Notes: generated by a model from the sequence alone, not told the origin. 64,000 bases of DNA from Candidatus Competibacteraceae bacterium (GCA_003989085.1 RXIV01000001.1:186001-250000), one strand, 5' to 3'. Counted from the stretch's first letter, positions 16,445-26,232 are shown. Numbers and translations are program-made.

Positions 16445-17392
16445 ATGAACAATCCGTTATTGTCTGTAATCATCCCAGTTTATAACGAAGAAGCCATCTT
16501 GCCCGCACTGTTTGCCCGGCTTTATCCAGCGCTGGATGCGTTGAAAGTTTCTTATGAAGTGTTGTTGATTAATGATGGTAGCCAGGATCGATCCGCAGTA
16601 TTGCTAAAAGACCAGTTTCTAACCCGGCCTGACGTAACACGAGTTATTCTATTCAATGCTAACCATGGTCAGCACTTAGCAATTATGGCCGGCTTTGAGT
16701 ATTGTCGGGGTGAGCGCATTGTCACGCTGGATGCTGATTTGCAGAATCCGCCGGAGGAAATTAGCAAGCTGTTGGCTGCTATGGATTGCGGACATGATTA
16801 TGTCGGTAGCATTCGCCAAACCCGCAAGGACAGTTTATGGCGACATCTCGCTTCGAGACTCATGAACCGTTTGCGTGAGCGGATTACCCGGATCAAAATG
16901 ACCGACCAAGGCTGCATGTTGCGGGCTTATAGCCGTAGTATTGCAAAAGCAGTCGTCGCGACTCGTGAAGTCAGCACTTATATTCCGGCGTTGGCTTATA
17001 CCTTCGCTGCTAATCCGACCGAAGTTGTCGTTGCTCATGCGGAACGGGCTGCCGGTGAATCAAAATATCCACTGTACAAACTAATCCGGCTCAATTTTGA
17101 TCTAGTGACTGGTTTTTCGTTGGCCCCATTGCAAATGTTTTCTCTGGCGGGTATTGCGCTATCGTTAGCTTCAGCCGGATTCGTGATGTTCCTCATCATT
17201 CGTCGAATCATGGTTGGTCCAGAGGCAGAAGGACTGTTTACATTGTTCGCAATCAACTTTTTCCTGATAGGTATTCTGTTGTTTGGCATTGGGCTATTAG
17301 GCGAATACGTTGGACGGATTTATCAGCAGGTGCGTGAACGTCCGCGCTTCAATGTCCAGGAGATTCTGGAACAGCGTGATGAAGAAAGCTAA
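16445..17392 (+). CDS. arnC: Undecaprenyl-phosphate 4-deoxy-4-formamido-L-arabinose transferase ArnC
   Basis: 315-residue GT2 family glycosyltransferase transferring formylated aminoarabinose to undecaprenyl phosphate at the inner membrane. The N-terminal domain has SVIIPVYNEEAILPALF and TLDADLQNPPEEI (the DxD metal motif), and MTDQGCMLRAYSR in the middle. Two transmembrane helices lie near residues 230-300 (FSLAGIALSLASAGFVMFLI and NFFLIGILLFGIGLLGEY). The gene is directly adjacent to arnB and precedes the formyltransferase gene. Confidence 0.95.
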   Translation: MNNPLLSVIIPVYNEEAILPALFARLYPALDALKVSYEVLLINDGSQDRSAVLLKDQFLTRPDVTRVILFNANHGQHLAIMAGFEYCRGERIVTLDADLQNPPEEISKLLAAMDCGHDYVGSIRQTRKDSLWRHLASRLMNRLRERITRIKMTDQGCMLRAYSRSIAKAVVATREVSTYIPALAYTFAANPTEVVVAHAERAAGESKYPLYKLIRLNFDLVTGFSLAPLQMFSLAGIALSLASAGFVMFLIIRRIMVGPEAEGLFTLFAINFFLIGILLFGIGLLGEYVGRIYQQVRERPRFNVQEILEQRDEES

Positions 17393-17396
17393 TACC

Positions 17397-18329
17397 ATGA
17401 CCCGTACGGTTGTCTTTGCCTACCATAATGTTGGGGTGCGCTGTCTCAAAGTGCTGCTGGCGCATCACATTGAAGTCGCGTTGATTTTTACTCATAAAGA
17501 CAATCCAACTGAGCAAGTTTGGTTCGATAGTGTTGCTGAAACTGCTGCTGATTATGACATTCCAGTTATCACCCCTGACGATCCCAATACACCGGAATTA
17601 CTACAGCGGATTCGTAGTTTAAAACCTGATATCCTGTTTTCTTTTTATTACCGGAAAATGTTGTCGCTAGAATTACTGGCAATAGCGCCACAGGGCGCAT
17701 TGAATATGCATGGTTCATTATTGCCAAAGTATCGCGGTCGAGTTCCAGTCAATTGGGCGATTATTCATGGTGAGGCTGAAACTGGCGCAACCCTACATTA
17801 TATGGTGGCTAAGCCAGATGCGGGTGATATTGTAGCTCAAACGGCAGTACCAATTCTGCCGGACGATACGGCAGGAGAAGTCTTTAATAAAGTGGCCCTT
17901 GCGGCTGAATTAACTTTGCATCGCGCCTTACCCGACCTATTAGCTGGTCGTGCGCTGCGCCTTATTCAGGACTTAAGCCAAGGCCATTATTTCTCTGGGC
18001 GCAAGCCGGAAGATGGGCGCATTGACTGGAGCTGGCCGGCGGTACAGATTCATAATTTGGTGCGGGCAGTCGCGCCGCCATATCCCGGTGCATTCACTAC
18101 AATTAACGGCCAGTTTGTGCGGATTCTGCGGAGCCGGATCATCGAATCAAATATGGGTTTTGACAGGATGTTGGCGCCATTACTTGAATTGATTGGAAAC
18201 CGGTTAATTGTCCACTGCGCTGATAGGGGTCTATTGCAAATTTTAGCGCTGGATATAACGGGTGTCCCAGTGATTCCCACGCAGTTGGCTAATCAGCTTG
18301 GCCCTGGTCCTTGGCGGTTGGGTCATTGA
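17397..18329 (+). CDS. arnA: UDP-4-amino-4-deoxy-L-arabinose formyltransferase (ArnA N-terminal half as a separate protein)
   Basis: 310-residue formyltransferase using 10-formyltetrahydrofolate. Catalytic features are NMHGSLLPKYRGRVPVNWAI (Asn and His of the active site) and KPDAGDIV (catalytic Asp), followed by an oligonucleotide-binding-like C-terminal domain near residues 205-305. In E. coli this domain is fused to the decarboxylase; here the two are separate genes. ATG 17397 is chosen; ATG 17379 inside arnC is an alternative. Confidence 0.93.
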   Translation: MTRTVVFAYHNVGVRCLKVLLAHHIEVALIFTHKDNPTEQVWFDSVAETAADYDIPVITPDDPNTPELLQRIRSLKPDILFSFYYRKMLSLELLAIAPQGALNMHGSLLPKYRGRVPVNWAIIHGEAETGATLHYMVAKPDAGDIVAQTAVPILPDDTAGEVFNKVALAAELTLHRALPDLLAGRALRLIQDLSQGHYFSGRKPEDGRIDWSWPAVQIHNLVRAVAPPYPGAFTTINGQFVRILRSRIIESNMGFDRMLAPLLELIGNRLIVHCADRGLLQILALDITGVPVIPTQLANQLGPGPWRLGH

Positions 18330-18380
18330 TTCTGCCTAACCTCTTCTGAACACCGTCTAGCTACTCACATTCTCATATTC

Positions 18381-18424
18381 CCACCCCCTCACCCCTAACT
18401 CATCTCCCGCTGGTGGGAGAGAGG
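18381..18424. repeat. REP-like palindromic element
   Basis: CCCTCACCCCTAAC followed by a CTCCC...GGGAG hairpin (CTCCCGCTGGTGGGAG) and GAGGG gives the shape of the widespread bacterial REP/RIME-type intergenic repeat. It occupies the only large gap in the arn operon, between the formyltransferase and decarboxylase genes. Similar hairpins occur inside arnT (about 14108-14133) and upstream of secA (about 51404-51430). Confidence 0.5.
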
Positions 18425-18448
18425 GTTAACAATGGAATCCTTCCCGCA

Positions 18449-19492
18449 ATGAAAAAAATCCTGATTCTTGGTGTCAATGGTTTTATTGGTCATCACTTAT
18501 CCAATCGCATTCTGGCCGATACCGACTGGGAAATTTACGGTATGGATATGCAGGATGATCGTATTCGTGACTTGGTTGGTCATCCGCGCTTCCATTTCTT
18601 TGAAGGCGACATCACCATCAATCGGGAGTGGATTGAATACCACGTTAAGAAGTGTGATGTCGTATTGCCACTGGTCGCCATTGCTACGCCTGCTACTTAT
18701 GTGCGGGAACCACTGCGGGTATTTGAACTGGATTTTGAGGCTAATCTACCCATCGTGCGATCCTGCGTCAAATACCGAAAGCGCTTGGTATTTCCATCAA
18801 CTTCTGAAGTTTATGGGATGTGCACCGATCCAGAATTTGATCCAGAAAACTCGCCACTGGTTTATGGACCGATTAATAAGCCGCGCTGGATTTATGCCTG
18901 CTCCAAGCAAATGATGGATCGGGTTATTTGGGCTTATGGGATGGAACAGGGACTGGATTTTACTCTATTCCGGCCTTTCAACTGGATTGGTGCTGGGCTG
19001 GATTCGATTAACACCCCAAAAGAAGGAAGTTCACGGGTGATTACCCAGTTTCTCGGCCAGATTGCCCGAGGCGAAGTGATTAAGCTGGTGGATGGTGGTG
19101 AACAGCGGCGTTCCTTCACTTATGTTGATGATGGGATTACCGCATTGATCAAAATTATTGCCAATGTGGACGGTGTGACCACCGGTAAAATTTATAATAT
19201 TGGCAATCCATACAATAACCTGTCCGTCCGGGAATTAGCGGTGCGAATGCTGGAGCTGGCGGCGGAATATCCTGAATACCGCGATAACGCTGCAAAGGTC
19301 AAACTGGTTGATGCGACCTCATTGGATTATTACGGCAAAGGCTATCAGGATGTGCAACAGCGGGTGCCGAAGATTACCAATACCTGTGCTGATCTGGACT
19401 GGCAACCGACGGTCAAGATGGACGATGCGCTGCGGCATATTTTTGAAGCCTACCGCGCCCATGTCGCCGAAGCCGGCTATTTGGTGGACTAA
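18449..19492 (+). CDS. arnA: UDP-glucuronic acid oxidative decarboxylase (ArnA C-terminal half as a separate protein)
   Basis: 347-residue extended short-chain dehydrogenase that oxidises and decarboxylates UDP-glucuronate to UDP-4-keto-pentose, the ArnB substrate. Rossmann motif GVNGFIGHHL, catalytic SEVYGM (Glu), YACSKQMMDRV (Tyr-x3-Lys) and RPFNWIGAG are present, with RRSFTYVDD supplying the Arg expected in ArnA-type decarboxylases. ATG 18449 is the start. UDP-glucose dehydrogenase (ugd), which makes the substrate, is not in the window. Confidence 0.93.
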   Translation: MKKILILGVNGFIGHHLSNRILADTDWEIYGMDMQDDRIRDLVGHPRFHFFEGDITINREWIEYHVKKCDVVLPLVAIATPATYVREPLRVFELDFEANLPIVRSCVKYRKRLVFPSTSEVYGMCTDPEFDPENSPLVYGPINKPRWIYACSKQMMDRVIWAYGMEQGLDFTLFRPFNWIGAGLDSINTPKEGSSRVITQFLGQIARGEVIKLVDGGEQRRSFTYVDDGITALIKIIANVDGVTTGKIYNIGNPYNNLSVRELAVRMLELAAEYPEYRDNAAKVKLVDATSLDYYGKGYQDVQQRVPKITNTCADLDWQPTVKMDDALRHIFEAYRAHVAEAGYLVD

Positions 19493-19494
19493 AG

Positions 19495-20421
19495 ATGGCA
19501 GCGCCGGTTATTGCGCTTAAGGTCGATGTTGACACTCTGCGTGGGACACTGGAGGGCGTTCCACGATTACAGGAATTATTCAGAAAGAAACAGACTGATG
19601 CGACCTTTTTATTTAGTCTTGGTCCCGATCATACCGGTTGGGCAATTCGGCGAATCTTTCGACGCGGCTTTCTGGGCAAGGTTAAACGTACTTCAGTTCT
19701 TGAGCATTACGGGCTGAAAACCCTGCTGTACGGTACATTGTTACCTGGCCCGGATATTGGTCGGCAAGCTGGTACAGTAATGCGGGAAGTACGGGATGCT
19801 GGTTTTGAAACCGGTATTCATTGCTGGGATCATGTGCTCTGGCAAGACTGGGTTGCCACGGCTGATTTTGAATGGACGACTCGGCAAATGCAGAAAGCGG
19901 CGGATCGCTATATGGAGATTTTTAGGACTTCAGCTACTGTGCATGGCGCGGCGGGTTGGCAAATGAACCATCATGCGCTGCGATTGACCCGAGAACTTGG
20001 CTTTAATTGCTGTTCTGACTCACGGGGAACCCAGCCATTTTTACCAGTGATTGATGGCGATGTGATTCATGTTCCGCAATTTCCAACGACGCTGCCAACG
20101 CTGGATGAGTTAATCGGTATTGATGATATTGGCCCAGAAAATGTTGCTGACCGGTTACTGGAACTGACTAAAACGCCACCAGCGACTGGTCATGTTTTTA
20201 CCCTGCATGCTGAGCTTGAAGGCATAAAATTTTTGCCAATTCTGGAGAGGCTGTTGACGGGTTGGCGCAAGCAAGGTTATGACTTGGGCGCATTAAGGAC
20301 GTTAGCCGGAGTGATCGACCCAAAGACCCTGCCCCAGCATGAAATCATGCAGGGAACGGCACCAGGGCGCAGTGGGACGCTGCTGGTTCAAGGGCGCAAC
20401 ACCGGCTCCATGCCCGTGTAG
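19495..20421 (+). CDS. arnD: 4-deoxy-4-formamido-L-arabinose-phosphoundecaprenol deformylase ArnD
   Basis: 308-residue polysaccharide deacetylase (NodB-like) enzyme removing the formyl group from the lipid-linked sugar. Metal-site motifs are LKVDVDTLRG (the Asp pair) and FETGIHCWDHVLWQD with the His ligands. SDSRGTQPFLP and TLHAELEG are also family typical. Last gene of the operon, 2 bases after the decarboxylase gene; it converges with ureC across 42 bases in which no terminator was seen. Confidence 0.94.
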   Translation: MAAPVIALKVDVDTLRGTLEGVPRLQELFRKKQTDATFLFSLGPDHTGWAIRRIFRRGFLGKVKRTSVLEHYGLKTLLYGTLLPGPDIGRQAGTVMREVRDAGFETGIHCWDHVLWQDWVATADFEWTTRQMQKAADRYMEIFRTSATVHGAAGWQMNHHALRLTRELGFNCCSDSRGTQPFLPVIDGDVIHVPQFPTTLPTLDELIGIDDIGPENVADRLLELTKTPPATGHVFTLHAELEGIKFLPILERLLTGWRKQGYDLGALRTLAGVIDPKTLPQHEIMQGTAPGRSGTLLVQGRNTGSMPV

Positions 20422-20463
20422 ACGGAGTATGAGTAGGAAGCCGGCATTACCCATTTAATCTGG

Positions 20464-22176
20464 TCAAAATAGGAAATATCGCTGCGCCAGCGGTAATATG
20501 GCGGCTGGTTCGCAGCTCAGCAATACGCCATCCGCTCGTACTTCATAAGTCTGCGAATCTACTTCAATTTTAGGCAACGCGTTATTATGAATCAGATCGC
20601 GCTTTCTAATGCTGCGAGTGTCCCGCACGGCGGCCAGCATTCGTTGCAGACCGAGTGAATCCAGCGCCCCACTGTTTAATGCGGCTTTGGAGACAAAAGT
20701 CAGGCAGGTGGCCGCCAATGCTTTGCCCAATGCGCCAAACATCATCCGGTAATGCACAGGCTGTGGTGTGGGAATTGAGGCGTTGGGATCGCCCATTGGT
20801 GCGGCGATAATCAAGCCACCCTTAATGATCAGCGCAGGTTTGACTCCGAAAAATGCAGGTTGCCACAGCACGATGTCGGCTAATTTACCTGCTTCCAGCG
20901 ACCCGACCAGATGGCTGATGCCGTGGGTGATCGCCGGATTGATAGTGTATTTGGCGATATAACGCTGGACCCGGAAATTGTCGGCCACTGGACTCTCTTG
21001 ACCTCCGGGCAGATGACCACGCTGGACTTTCATCTTGTGGGCGGTCTGCCAGGTGCGGGTAATCACTTCACCAACCCGGCCCATCGCCTGCGAATCGGAG
21101 GAGATCATCGAGAACGCGCCCAAGTCGTGCAGAATGTCCTCAGCAGCGATGGTTTCACGGCGGATGCGCGAATCGGCAAAAGCCACATCTTCAGGAATGG
21201 CCGGATCAAGATGGTGACAAACCATCAACATATCCAGATGCTCGTCTACCGTGTTGATTGTGTAGGGCCGAGTCGGGTTGGTCGAAGAAGGCAGCACGTT
21301 CGACTCGCCGCAGGCGCGAATGATGTCCGGGGCGTGGCCGCCGCCCGCGCCTTCGGTGTGATAGGTGTGAATCGCCCGGCCCTTGAACGCCGCTAGCGTG
21401 TCCTCGACAAAGCCCGATTCGTTCAGCGTATCGGTGTGAATCGCCACCTGCACGTCATAGCGCTCTGCCACATTCAAGCAGTTATCAATCGCCGCCGGGG
21501 TCGTCCCCCAGTCCTCATGCAGTTTCAGCCCCATCGCCCCGGCTTCGACCTGTTCTTCCAGCGCCGCCGGGTGACTGGCGTTGCCCTTGCCAAGAAAGCC
21601 CAGATTCATCGGCAACCCTTCGGCTGCCTGCATCATCCGCCGCAGGTGCCACGGGCCGGGTGTACAGGTGGTCGCATTGGTGCCGGTGGCCGGGCCGGTG
21701 CCGCCGCCGATCATCGTGGTGACGCCGGACATCAGCGCCTCTTCCACCTGCTGTGGGCAGATGAAATGAATATGGCTGTCAATGCCGCCGGCGGTAGCAA
21801 TCAGCCCTTCGCCAGCGATGATTTCGGTACCGGGGCCGATAATGATGGCTACTCCGGGCTGCACGTCCGGGTTGCCAGCCTTGCCAATGCCGCTGATCCG
21901 CCCGTCCTTGATGCCGATGTCGGCCTTGATGATTCCCCAGTAATCGACGATCAGCGCATTGGTGATCACGGTATCGACCGCCCCACCCGCCTGGGAATGC
22001 TGCGACTGGCCCATGCCGTCACGAATCACCTTGCCGCCGCCGAATTTCACTTCCTCGCCGTAAATCGCGTAGTCGCGCTCGACCTCGATCCATAACTCGG
22101 TGTCACCCAGCCGCACCCGGTCGCCGGTGGTGGGACCGTACATATCCGCATAGGCACGACGATCAATCCGGCTCAT
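20464..22176 (-). CDS. ureC: Urease alpha subunit
   Basis: 570-residue catalytic subunit hydrolysing urea to ammonia and carbamate. Dinickel ligands are all present: the HIHF pair, the carbamylated Lys in GLKLHEDWG, His residues in [13 protein letters not shown] and [16 protein letters not shown], and a later Asp. The flap motif MVCHHLDP holds the catalytic Cys/His. Length matches the family. It overlaps ureB by 4 bases. The natural next gene, ureE, is 8 kb away past the arn block. Confidence 0.97.
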   Translation of the reverse strand: MSRIDRRAYADMYGPTTGDRVRLGDTELWIEVERDYAIYGEEVKFGGGKVIRDGMGQSQHSQAGGAVDTVITNALIVDYWGIIKADIGIKDGRISGIGKAGNPDVQPGVAIIIGPGTEIIAGEGLIATAGGIDSHIHFICPQQVEEALMSGVTTMIGGGTGPATGTNATTCTPGPWHLRRMMQAAEGLPMNLGFLGKGNASHPAALEEQVEAGAMGLKLHEDWGTTPAAIDNCLNVAERYDVQVAIHTDTLNESGFVEDTLAAFKGRAIHTYHTEGAGGGHAPDIIRACGESNVLPSSTNPTRPYTINTVDEHLDMLMVCHHLDPAIPEDVAFADSRIRRETIAAEDILHDLGAFSMISSDSQAMGRVGEVITRTWQTAHKMKVQRGHLPGGQESPVADNFRVQRYIAKYTINPAITHGISHLVGSLEAGKLADIVLWQPAFFGVKPALIIKGGLIIAAPMGDPNASIPTPQPVHYRMMFGALGKALAATCLTFVSKAALNSGALDSLGLQRMLAAVRDTRSIRKRDLIHNNALPKIEVDSQTYEVRADGVLLSCEPAAILPLAQRYFLF

Positions 22177-22505
22177 GGCTTGCTCTCCAACGGTCCCATC
22201 ACTTCAGCCCGGAAGCCATAGACTTCCCTTGACCCGGCGTAATCGACCAACTCCACCTCGCGCTCTTGGCCGGGTTCAAAGCGCGTTGCGGTCCCAGAGG
22301 GAATATCCAGCCGACAGCCCCGCGCCAACGCCCGGTCAAAATGCAGCGCCGGGTTGGTCTCGGCAAAGTGGTAATGCGAACCGACCTGAATGGGCCGGTC
22401 ACCGGTATTGGCGACGCTCAGCCGCCGCACCGGGCGACCAGCGTTGAGTTCCAGCTCACCGTCAAGGGTGATAATTTCACCAGGGATCATTAGGTGGCTC
22501 CTCAA
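22173..22505 (-). CDS. ureB: Urease beta subunit
   Basis: 110-residue small structural subunit. Opening [17 protein letters not shown] and [19 protein letters not shown] are diagnostic, as is the [19 protein letters not shown] segment. It has normal length and is not fused to UreA or UreC. Overlaps of 4 bases with ureA and ureC show a tight operon. Confidence 0.96.
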   Translation of the reverse strand: MRSHLMIPGEIITLDGELELNAGRPVRRLSVANTGDRPIQVGSHYHFAETNPALHFDRALARGCRLDIPSGTATRFEPGQEREVELVDYAGSREVYGFRAEVMGPLESKP

Positions 22506-22804
22506 TCAATCGGGTGATGGACAGTGACCAGCTTGGTTCCATCCGGGAACGTCGCCTCAATTTGCACCTCCGGGATCAGCTCCGGGATGCCCTCCATGAC
22601 TTCAGCGCGGCTCAGCAGGGTGCGGCCATAACTCATTAATTCCGCCACACTGCGTCCTTCCCGCGCCCCCTCCAGCAGAGCGCAAGAAATATAGGCGACG
22701 GCTTCCGGGTAATTAAGCAGCAAGCCTCTCGCTTTGCGCCGCTCCGCCAGCAGGCCGGCGGTGAATAGCAGCAGCTTGTCTTTTTCACGGGGGGTCAGTT
22801 CCAT
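22502..22804 (-). CDS. ureA: Urease gamma subunit
   Basis: 100-residue subunit with the typical [20 protein letters not shown] start, the [20 protein letters not shown] helix and the [20 protein letters not shown] end. Separate gamma, beta and alpha subunits are the usual form in proteobacteria. It lies 35 bases after ureD. Confidence 0.97.
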   Translation of the reverse strand: MELTPREKDKLLLFTAGLLAERRKARGLLLNYPEAVAYISCALLEGAREGRSVAELMSYGRTLLSRAEVMEGIPELIPEVQIEATFPDGTKLVTVHHPID

Positions 22805-22839
22805 CGGCGTTCTCGCAAGGTCATCAAGCGTTCAGGTGT

Positions 22840-23697
22840 TCAGGTATTCCAGAATCGGGAAGGACAGGGTGGGCGCTTCAATAACGCCGGCCTAAGCAAC
22901 CCCCATGCCAGGGTGAACCAGCGCCGCGCCCGGGCCGTTGAAGGCCCTAGATAGCGGCTAATCAATACGCCGTCCAGTTGGCTGACGGTTGCCAGTTCCG
23001 GGGTTGGCGGTGAGGGCGAGATGGCGTCCCACCCGGCGCGCAGGGCGCTGACGACCTCGCCCGCTAGCGAAGCCGCACAGACCAGCAACCCGCTCACCGG
23101 CTGGCCTTGCAGCCCCCATCGGGCATCGAGGACTGGATCGCCGCCGCCATAATGCCCCCGCTCCAGATACAGAGGTTCACCATCGCGCCACAGCTCAAAA
23201 TCCTGGCGATACTCACCGGTCCCAAAAATCTCGCCCGCCGCTGGCCGGCCCAGGCAAAAAATTTCCCAACCGATAAACTGGGCATCGCCGCACAGTTCAA
23301 CGTGAGTCAGGGTATGAACGCAAGCGCCGTTGAACACGATGGTTTCCTGCGGCAGCCATTCCAGCGCCGCACCGGGCGCAACCGTCAACTGCTGGATCTG
23401 GCGGGCAACCGGGCCGGCGCTGCGGTAGCACTTGCCGGCGGCGGGCGTCGTGATCAGCGCATGGGCGCTACGATTCAGCACCGCTTCAATCCACAATTCA
23501 TCACCGCCAACTACCCCGCCTGGTGGATGAAGCAGGGCTACATGGCAAACGCCGGTGCCTTCCGGGTAAAACGGCCGCTGTACTTGCAACGGACCGGCGT
23601 GGCGGCATTGCTCCAGTATTGTGCGTGATTCCTGTCGGGCAAAACCGAGGTTGAGCCGGGCTTGCCAGCCGGTGTCAGGCGGGGCGGACCGGAGCAT
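22840..23697 (-). CDS. ureD: Urease accessory protein UreD
   Basis: About 285-residue scaffold that binds apo-urease and recruits UreF and UreG. Motifs seen are HPPGGVVGGDEL, ITTPAAGKCYRSAG, EWLPQETIVFNGA and the FTLAWGLLRP tail, all family typical. ATG 23697 is used; a TTG two codons earlier lies better spaced from GGAGAA and is possible. First gene of ureDABC. Upstream 23786-23800 has a weak -24/-12-like spacing, not convincing. Confidence 0.94.
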   Translation of the reverse strand: MLRSAPPDTGWQARLNLGFARQESRTILEQCRHAGPLQVQRPFYPEGTGVCHVALLHPPGGVVGGDELWIEAVLNRSAHALITTPAAGKCYRSAGPVARQIQQLTVAPGAALEWLPQETIVFNGACVHTLTHVELCGDAQFIGWEIFCLGRPAAGEIFGTGEYRQDFELWRDGEPLYLERGHYGGGDPVLDARWGLQGQPVSGLLVCAASLAGEVVSALRAGWDAISPSPPTPELATVSQLDGVLISRYLGPSTARARRWFTLAWGLLRPALLKRPPCPSRFWNT

Positions 23698-23853
23698 GGA
23701 CAAGATGGCAAATTCTCCGTAAGCGGCGTCAGGGGTAGCGAGTGCTAAAAAGTCTAGCCTATTCTTCTTGGTGAAACGTAGCAGCGCAAACTGCCCGCCC
23801 GTTCATCAGTACCCGGCGCAAGCCTTGGGAAGCAGCCATCACAGGATGACGTC

Positions 23854-26232
23854 ATGTTCTTATCAGCGCCAAACCGCCCACCCCGGCGAGTTCGCTTCGG
23901 CTTGGCCGCTCGGTTATCGCTGACCTTGATTGGCGCAACAGCGCTGGTGTTCGTGACTGCGTTCTACTACGACTATCGGGAATCGCGTCGGCATATGCTG
24001 GACACCACCCGGAAAGTCCTGGCTGAACTCAGCGCCGCGATTGGCAACGGACTCGACATGATGCAAAAGGATGTCAAATCGGTGGCAGTCGAAGTGGCGC
24101 ACGGCCTCACCACAGGCGATACCGGTCCTGAGCTACGCCGTCGGGCGCTGGATGCGCTTACCGGCAGTCAGGATGCTCAAAGCGTGACCGTACGTATGGC
24201 GTCGGCCGAGGGCCAGCCGTACCACCCGGTGCTGTACTGCCATCGCGGCCGAATTCGAGCGGTTTGCGAAGATCTGGCCGGAGCCGCCACCGAGCTGGCC
24301 CTATTGCGGGGCGACGATCTGAATGCTGACCCGTCTGGCGCGCTCGGCTGGAGCGAGCCACAGATCGCGCCCCATCAGAGTGAACCAGCTACTTTTTACG
24401 AGTTGCCGATTTACCGTGAATCGGCTACTGGGTCGGTTCAGATCGGCACCATCAGCGTCAAGTTAACCTTGGCCCATTTAACGACCGCAGTCGAGCGCTT
24501 TCGCCTGTTTCAGAGCGGATATGTGATCCTCCTGTCCAGACAAGGACTGTATTTGTCTTATCCTGAATACTCCGACCAGGGGTGGAGTCGGCGCGGGACC
24601 ATTTTTGAACAGGCGCGTTCCCGCCAGGATTCTGTGCTACAGGTGGTTGGTGAGCGGATGACCCGACGTGAGACTGGCTTTATGCCGTTTGGCAGTCCAT
24701 ACCTGAATAATCAGCCAGCGCATATCTATTTTAGCCCGTTGCCTGACTCTGGCTGGTCGATTGGCGTAGTGTTTGCGGACAGTGAGTTATTTGCCGCCAT
24801 GAATGCACTAAGCCGCGATGTCATGCTGATTGGTAGCGCCGGCCTATTCTTGTTGCTGCTGCTAGTAACGCTGATCGTGCGCCGTTTTACCCGACCGTTA
24901 TTGGCGTTGACCGAAAAGAGCGCGGCTATCGCCGGGGGTAATCTGGATGTACTGATCCCAGCAGCGCACACCCGCGATGAAGTGGGCGTATTAACCAACT
25001 CATTCGCGGAAATGCGCCGGGCGCTGCGCCGGCAACTGGAAATCCTCGCTGAAGCCCGGGCGGCACAGGCGCGGATCGACAATGAACTAAGCATTGCTCG
25101 CGCCATTCAGGCCAGTTTTTTACCCCGCGATCCGACTGGGCTGGTCGGAGTCAGCCGGTTGGCGCTGGCGGCCTGGTTTCAGCCGGCGCGGGAAGTGGGC
25201 GGCGATCTGTACAACGGTTTCTGGCTGGACGACGGCAGGCTGTTCCTGTGTATCGGCGACGTAGCGGGCAAGGGAGTTCCGGCGGCGTTGATGATGGCGG
25301 TCACGACTACCTTGATAAAAGCGGTGGCGGCTTCGAATCCAGCCCCGGCAGAGGTGTTGCAACGGGTTAATCGTGAGCTGTGCGCGATCAATGAGGAACT
25401 GCTGTTTGTGAGCCTGTTCGTGGCCGTGTTGACGCCGGAAACCGGTGAGCTGATTTGCAGTAACGCCGGTCACAATCCGCCACTGCTACTACGGACAGAT
25501 GGAACTGCTCAGTGGGTTAAGGTCGCGCCGGGGTTGGTGCTGGGGGTAGCGCCGGAGTTTGCCTACGCTGCATTCCAATGGCAGTTGGAGCCAGGGGAGA
25601 CACTGCTGTTGTACACCGATGGGTTAACTGAAGCGATGAATACTGCTGGCGAGTGTTTTGGATCGGCGCAGCTGTTGGCAGTGGGATGCACCTCCAGCCA
25701 CGACAGTCCATTACAACTGACGCAAAAGATAGTGGCAGCAGTGGCTACTCATGTCGGGAGCGCCGATCAGAGCGACGATCTGACACTGCTGGCGATAGCA
25801 CGATTACCAACGGTTACAGATGCCGGGATTCATCTGTACTTGCCAGCGGAACTGGAGCGCCTGCCGGAGCTGCTAGAGCCGATTCGGCAGGCGGCGGAAA
25901 GCGTCGGGTTGGCTGAGGCACAAGTAGGCCGGCTGGAGCTGGCGGTGGAAGAGGCGCTGGTCAACGTCTGCCATTACGCCTACGCCGACCAGACAGAACC
26001 TGGCCCGGTGCATTGCCGGATCGCGGTGCAACCGCAAGGATTGCTGGTAGAGATCGCGGATGAAGGCGCGCCATTTGATCCGCTGGCCCGACCCGACCCG
26101 GATACCACTCTGGAGCTTGAGCAACGAGAACCCGGCGGGCTGGGCATTTTCCTAATCAAGCAACTGGTGAGCGAGGTAAGCTACCGCCGTGACGAGGGTC
26201 AGAATGTGCTGGCGATTCGGGTCGTGCGCTGA
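23854..26232 (+). CDS. Membrane SpoIIE-type phosphatase fused to an anti-sigma-like ATPase domain
   Basis: 792 residues. One transmembrane helix (about 24-42) and an extracytoplasmic sensor region follow, the latter ending with HIYFSPLPDSGWSIGVVF, a Cache-like signature. A second helix lies near 318-340, then a HAMP linker (RPLLALTEKSAAIAGGNL). The PP2C/SpoIIE phosphatase spans about 410-640 (REVGGDLYNGFW, GDVAGKGVPAALMM, LYTDGLTEAM, SDDLTLL). The RsbW-like ATPase at about 650-792 has LAVEEALVNVCHYAY, EIADEGAPFD and GGLGIFLIKQLV. Such fusions act on anti-sigma antagonists; no partner gene is adjacent. Confidence 0.9.
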   Translation: MFLSAPNRPPRRVRFGLAARLSLTLIGATALVFVTAFYYDYRESRRHMLDTTRKVLAELSAAIGNGLDMMQKDVKSVAVEVAHGLTTGDTGPELRRRALDALTGSQDAQSVTVRMASAEGQPYHPVLYCHRGRIRAVCEDLAGAATELALLRGDDLNADPSGALGWSEPQIAPHQSEPATFYELPIYRESATGSVQIGTISVKLTLAHLTTAVERFRLFQSGYVILLSRQGLYLSYPEYSDQGWSRRGTIFEQARSRQDSVLQVVGERMTRRETGFMPFGSPYLNNQPAHIYFSPLPDSGWSIGVVFADSELFAAMNALSRDVMLIGSAGLFLLLLLVTLIVRRFTRPLLALTEKSAAIAGGNLDVLIPAAHTRDEVGVLTNSFAEMRRALRRQLEILAEARAAQARIDNELSIARAIQASFLPRDPTGLVGVSRLALAAWFQPAREVGGDLYNGFWLDDGRLFLCIGDVAGKGVPAALMMAVTTTLIKAVAASNPAPAEVLQRVNRELCAINEELLFVSLFVAVLTPETGELICSNAGHNPPLLLRTDGTAQWVKVAPGLVLGVAPEFAYAAFQWQLEPGETLLLYTDGLTEAMNTAGECFGSAQLLAVGCTSSHDSPLQLTQKIVAAVATHVGSADQSDDLTLLAIARLPTVTDAGIHLYLPAELERLPELLEPIRQAAESVGLAEAQVGRLELAVEEALVNVCHYAYADQTEPGPVHCRIAVQPQGLLVEIADEGAPFDPLARPDPDTTLELEQREPGGLGIFLIKQLVSEVSYRRDEGQNVLAIRVVR

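Noticed and set aside
20911..21396. Long plus-strand frames opposite ureC (also 21436-22095)
   Set aside because: They are antisense to the well-conserved ureC gene and arise from its GC-rich third positions.
23786..23800. GG-N10-GC spacing upstream of ureD as a sigma-54 promoter
   Set aside because: Only GG, GC and a few other bases fit (GGGCGGG instead of TGGCACG), and no NtrC site is visible; likely chance in GC-rich DNA.
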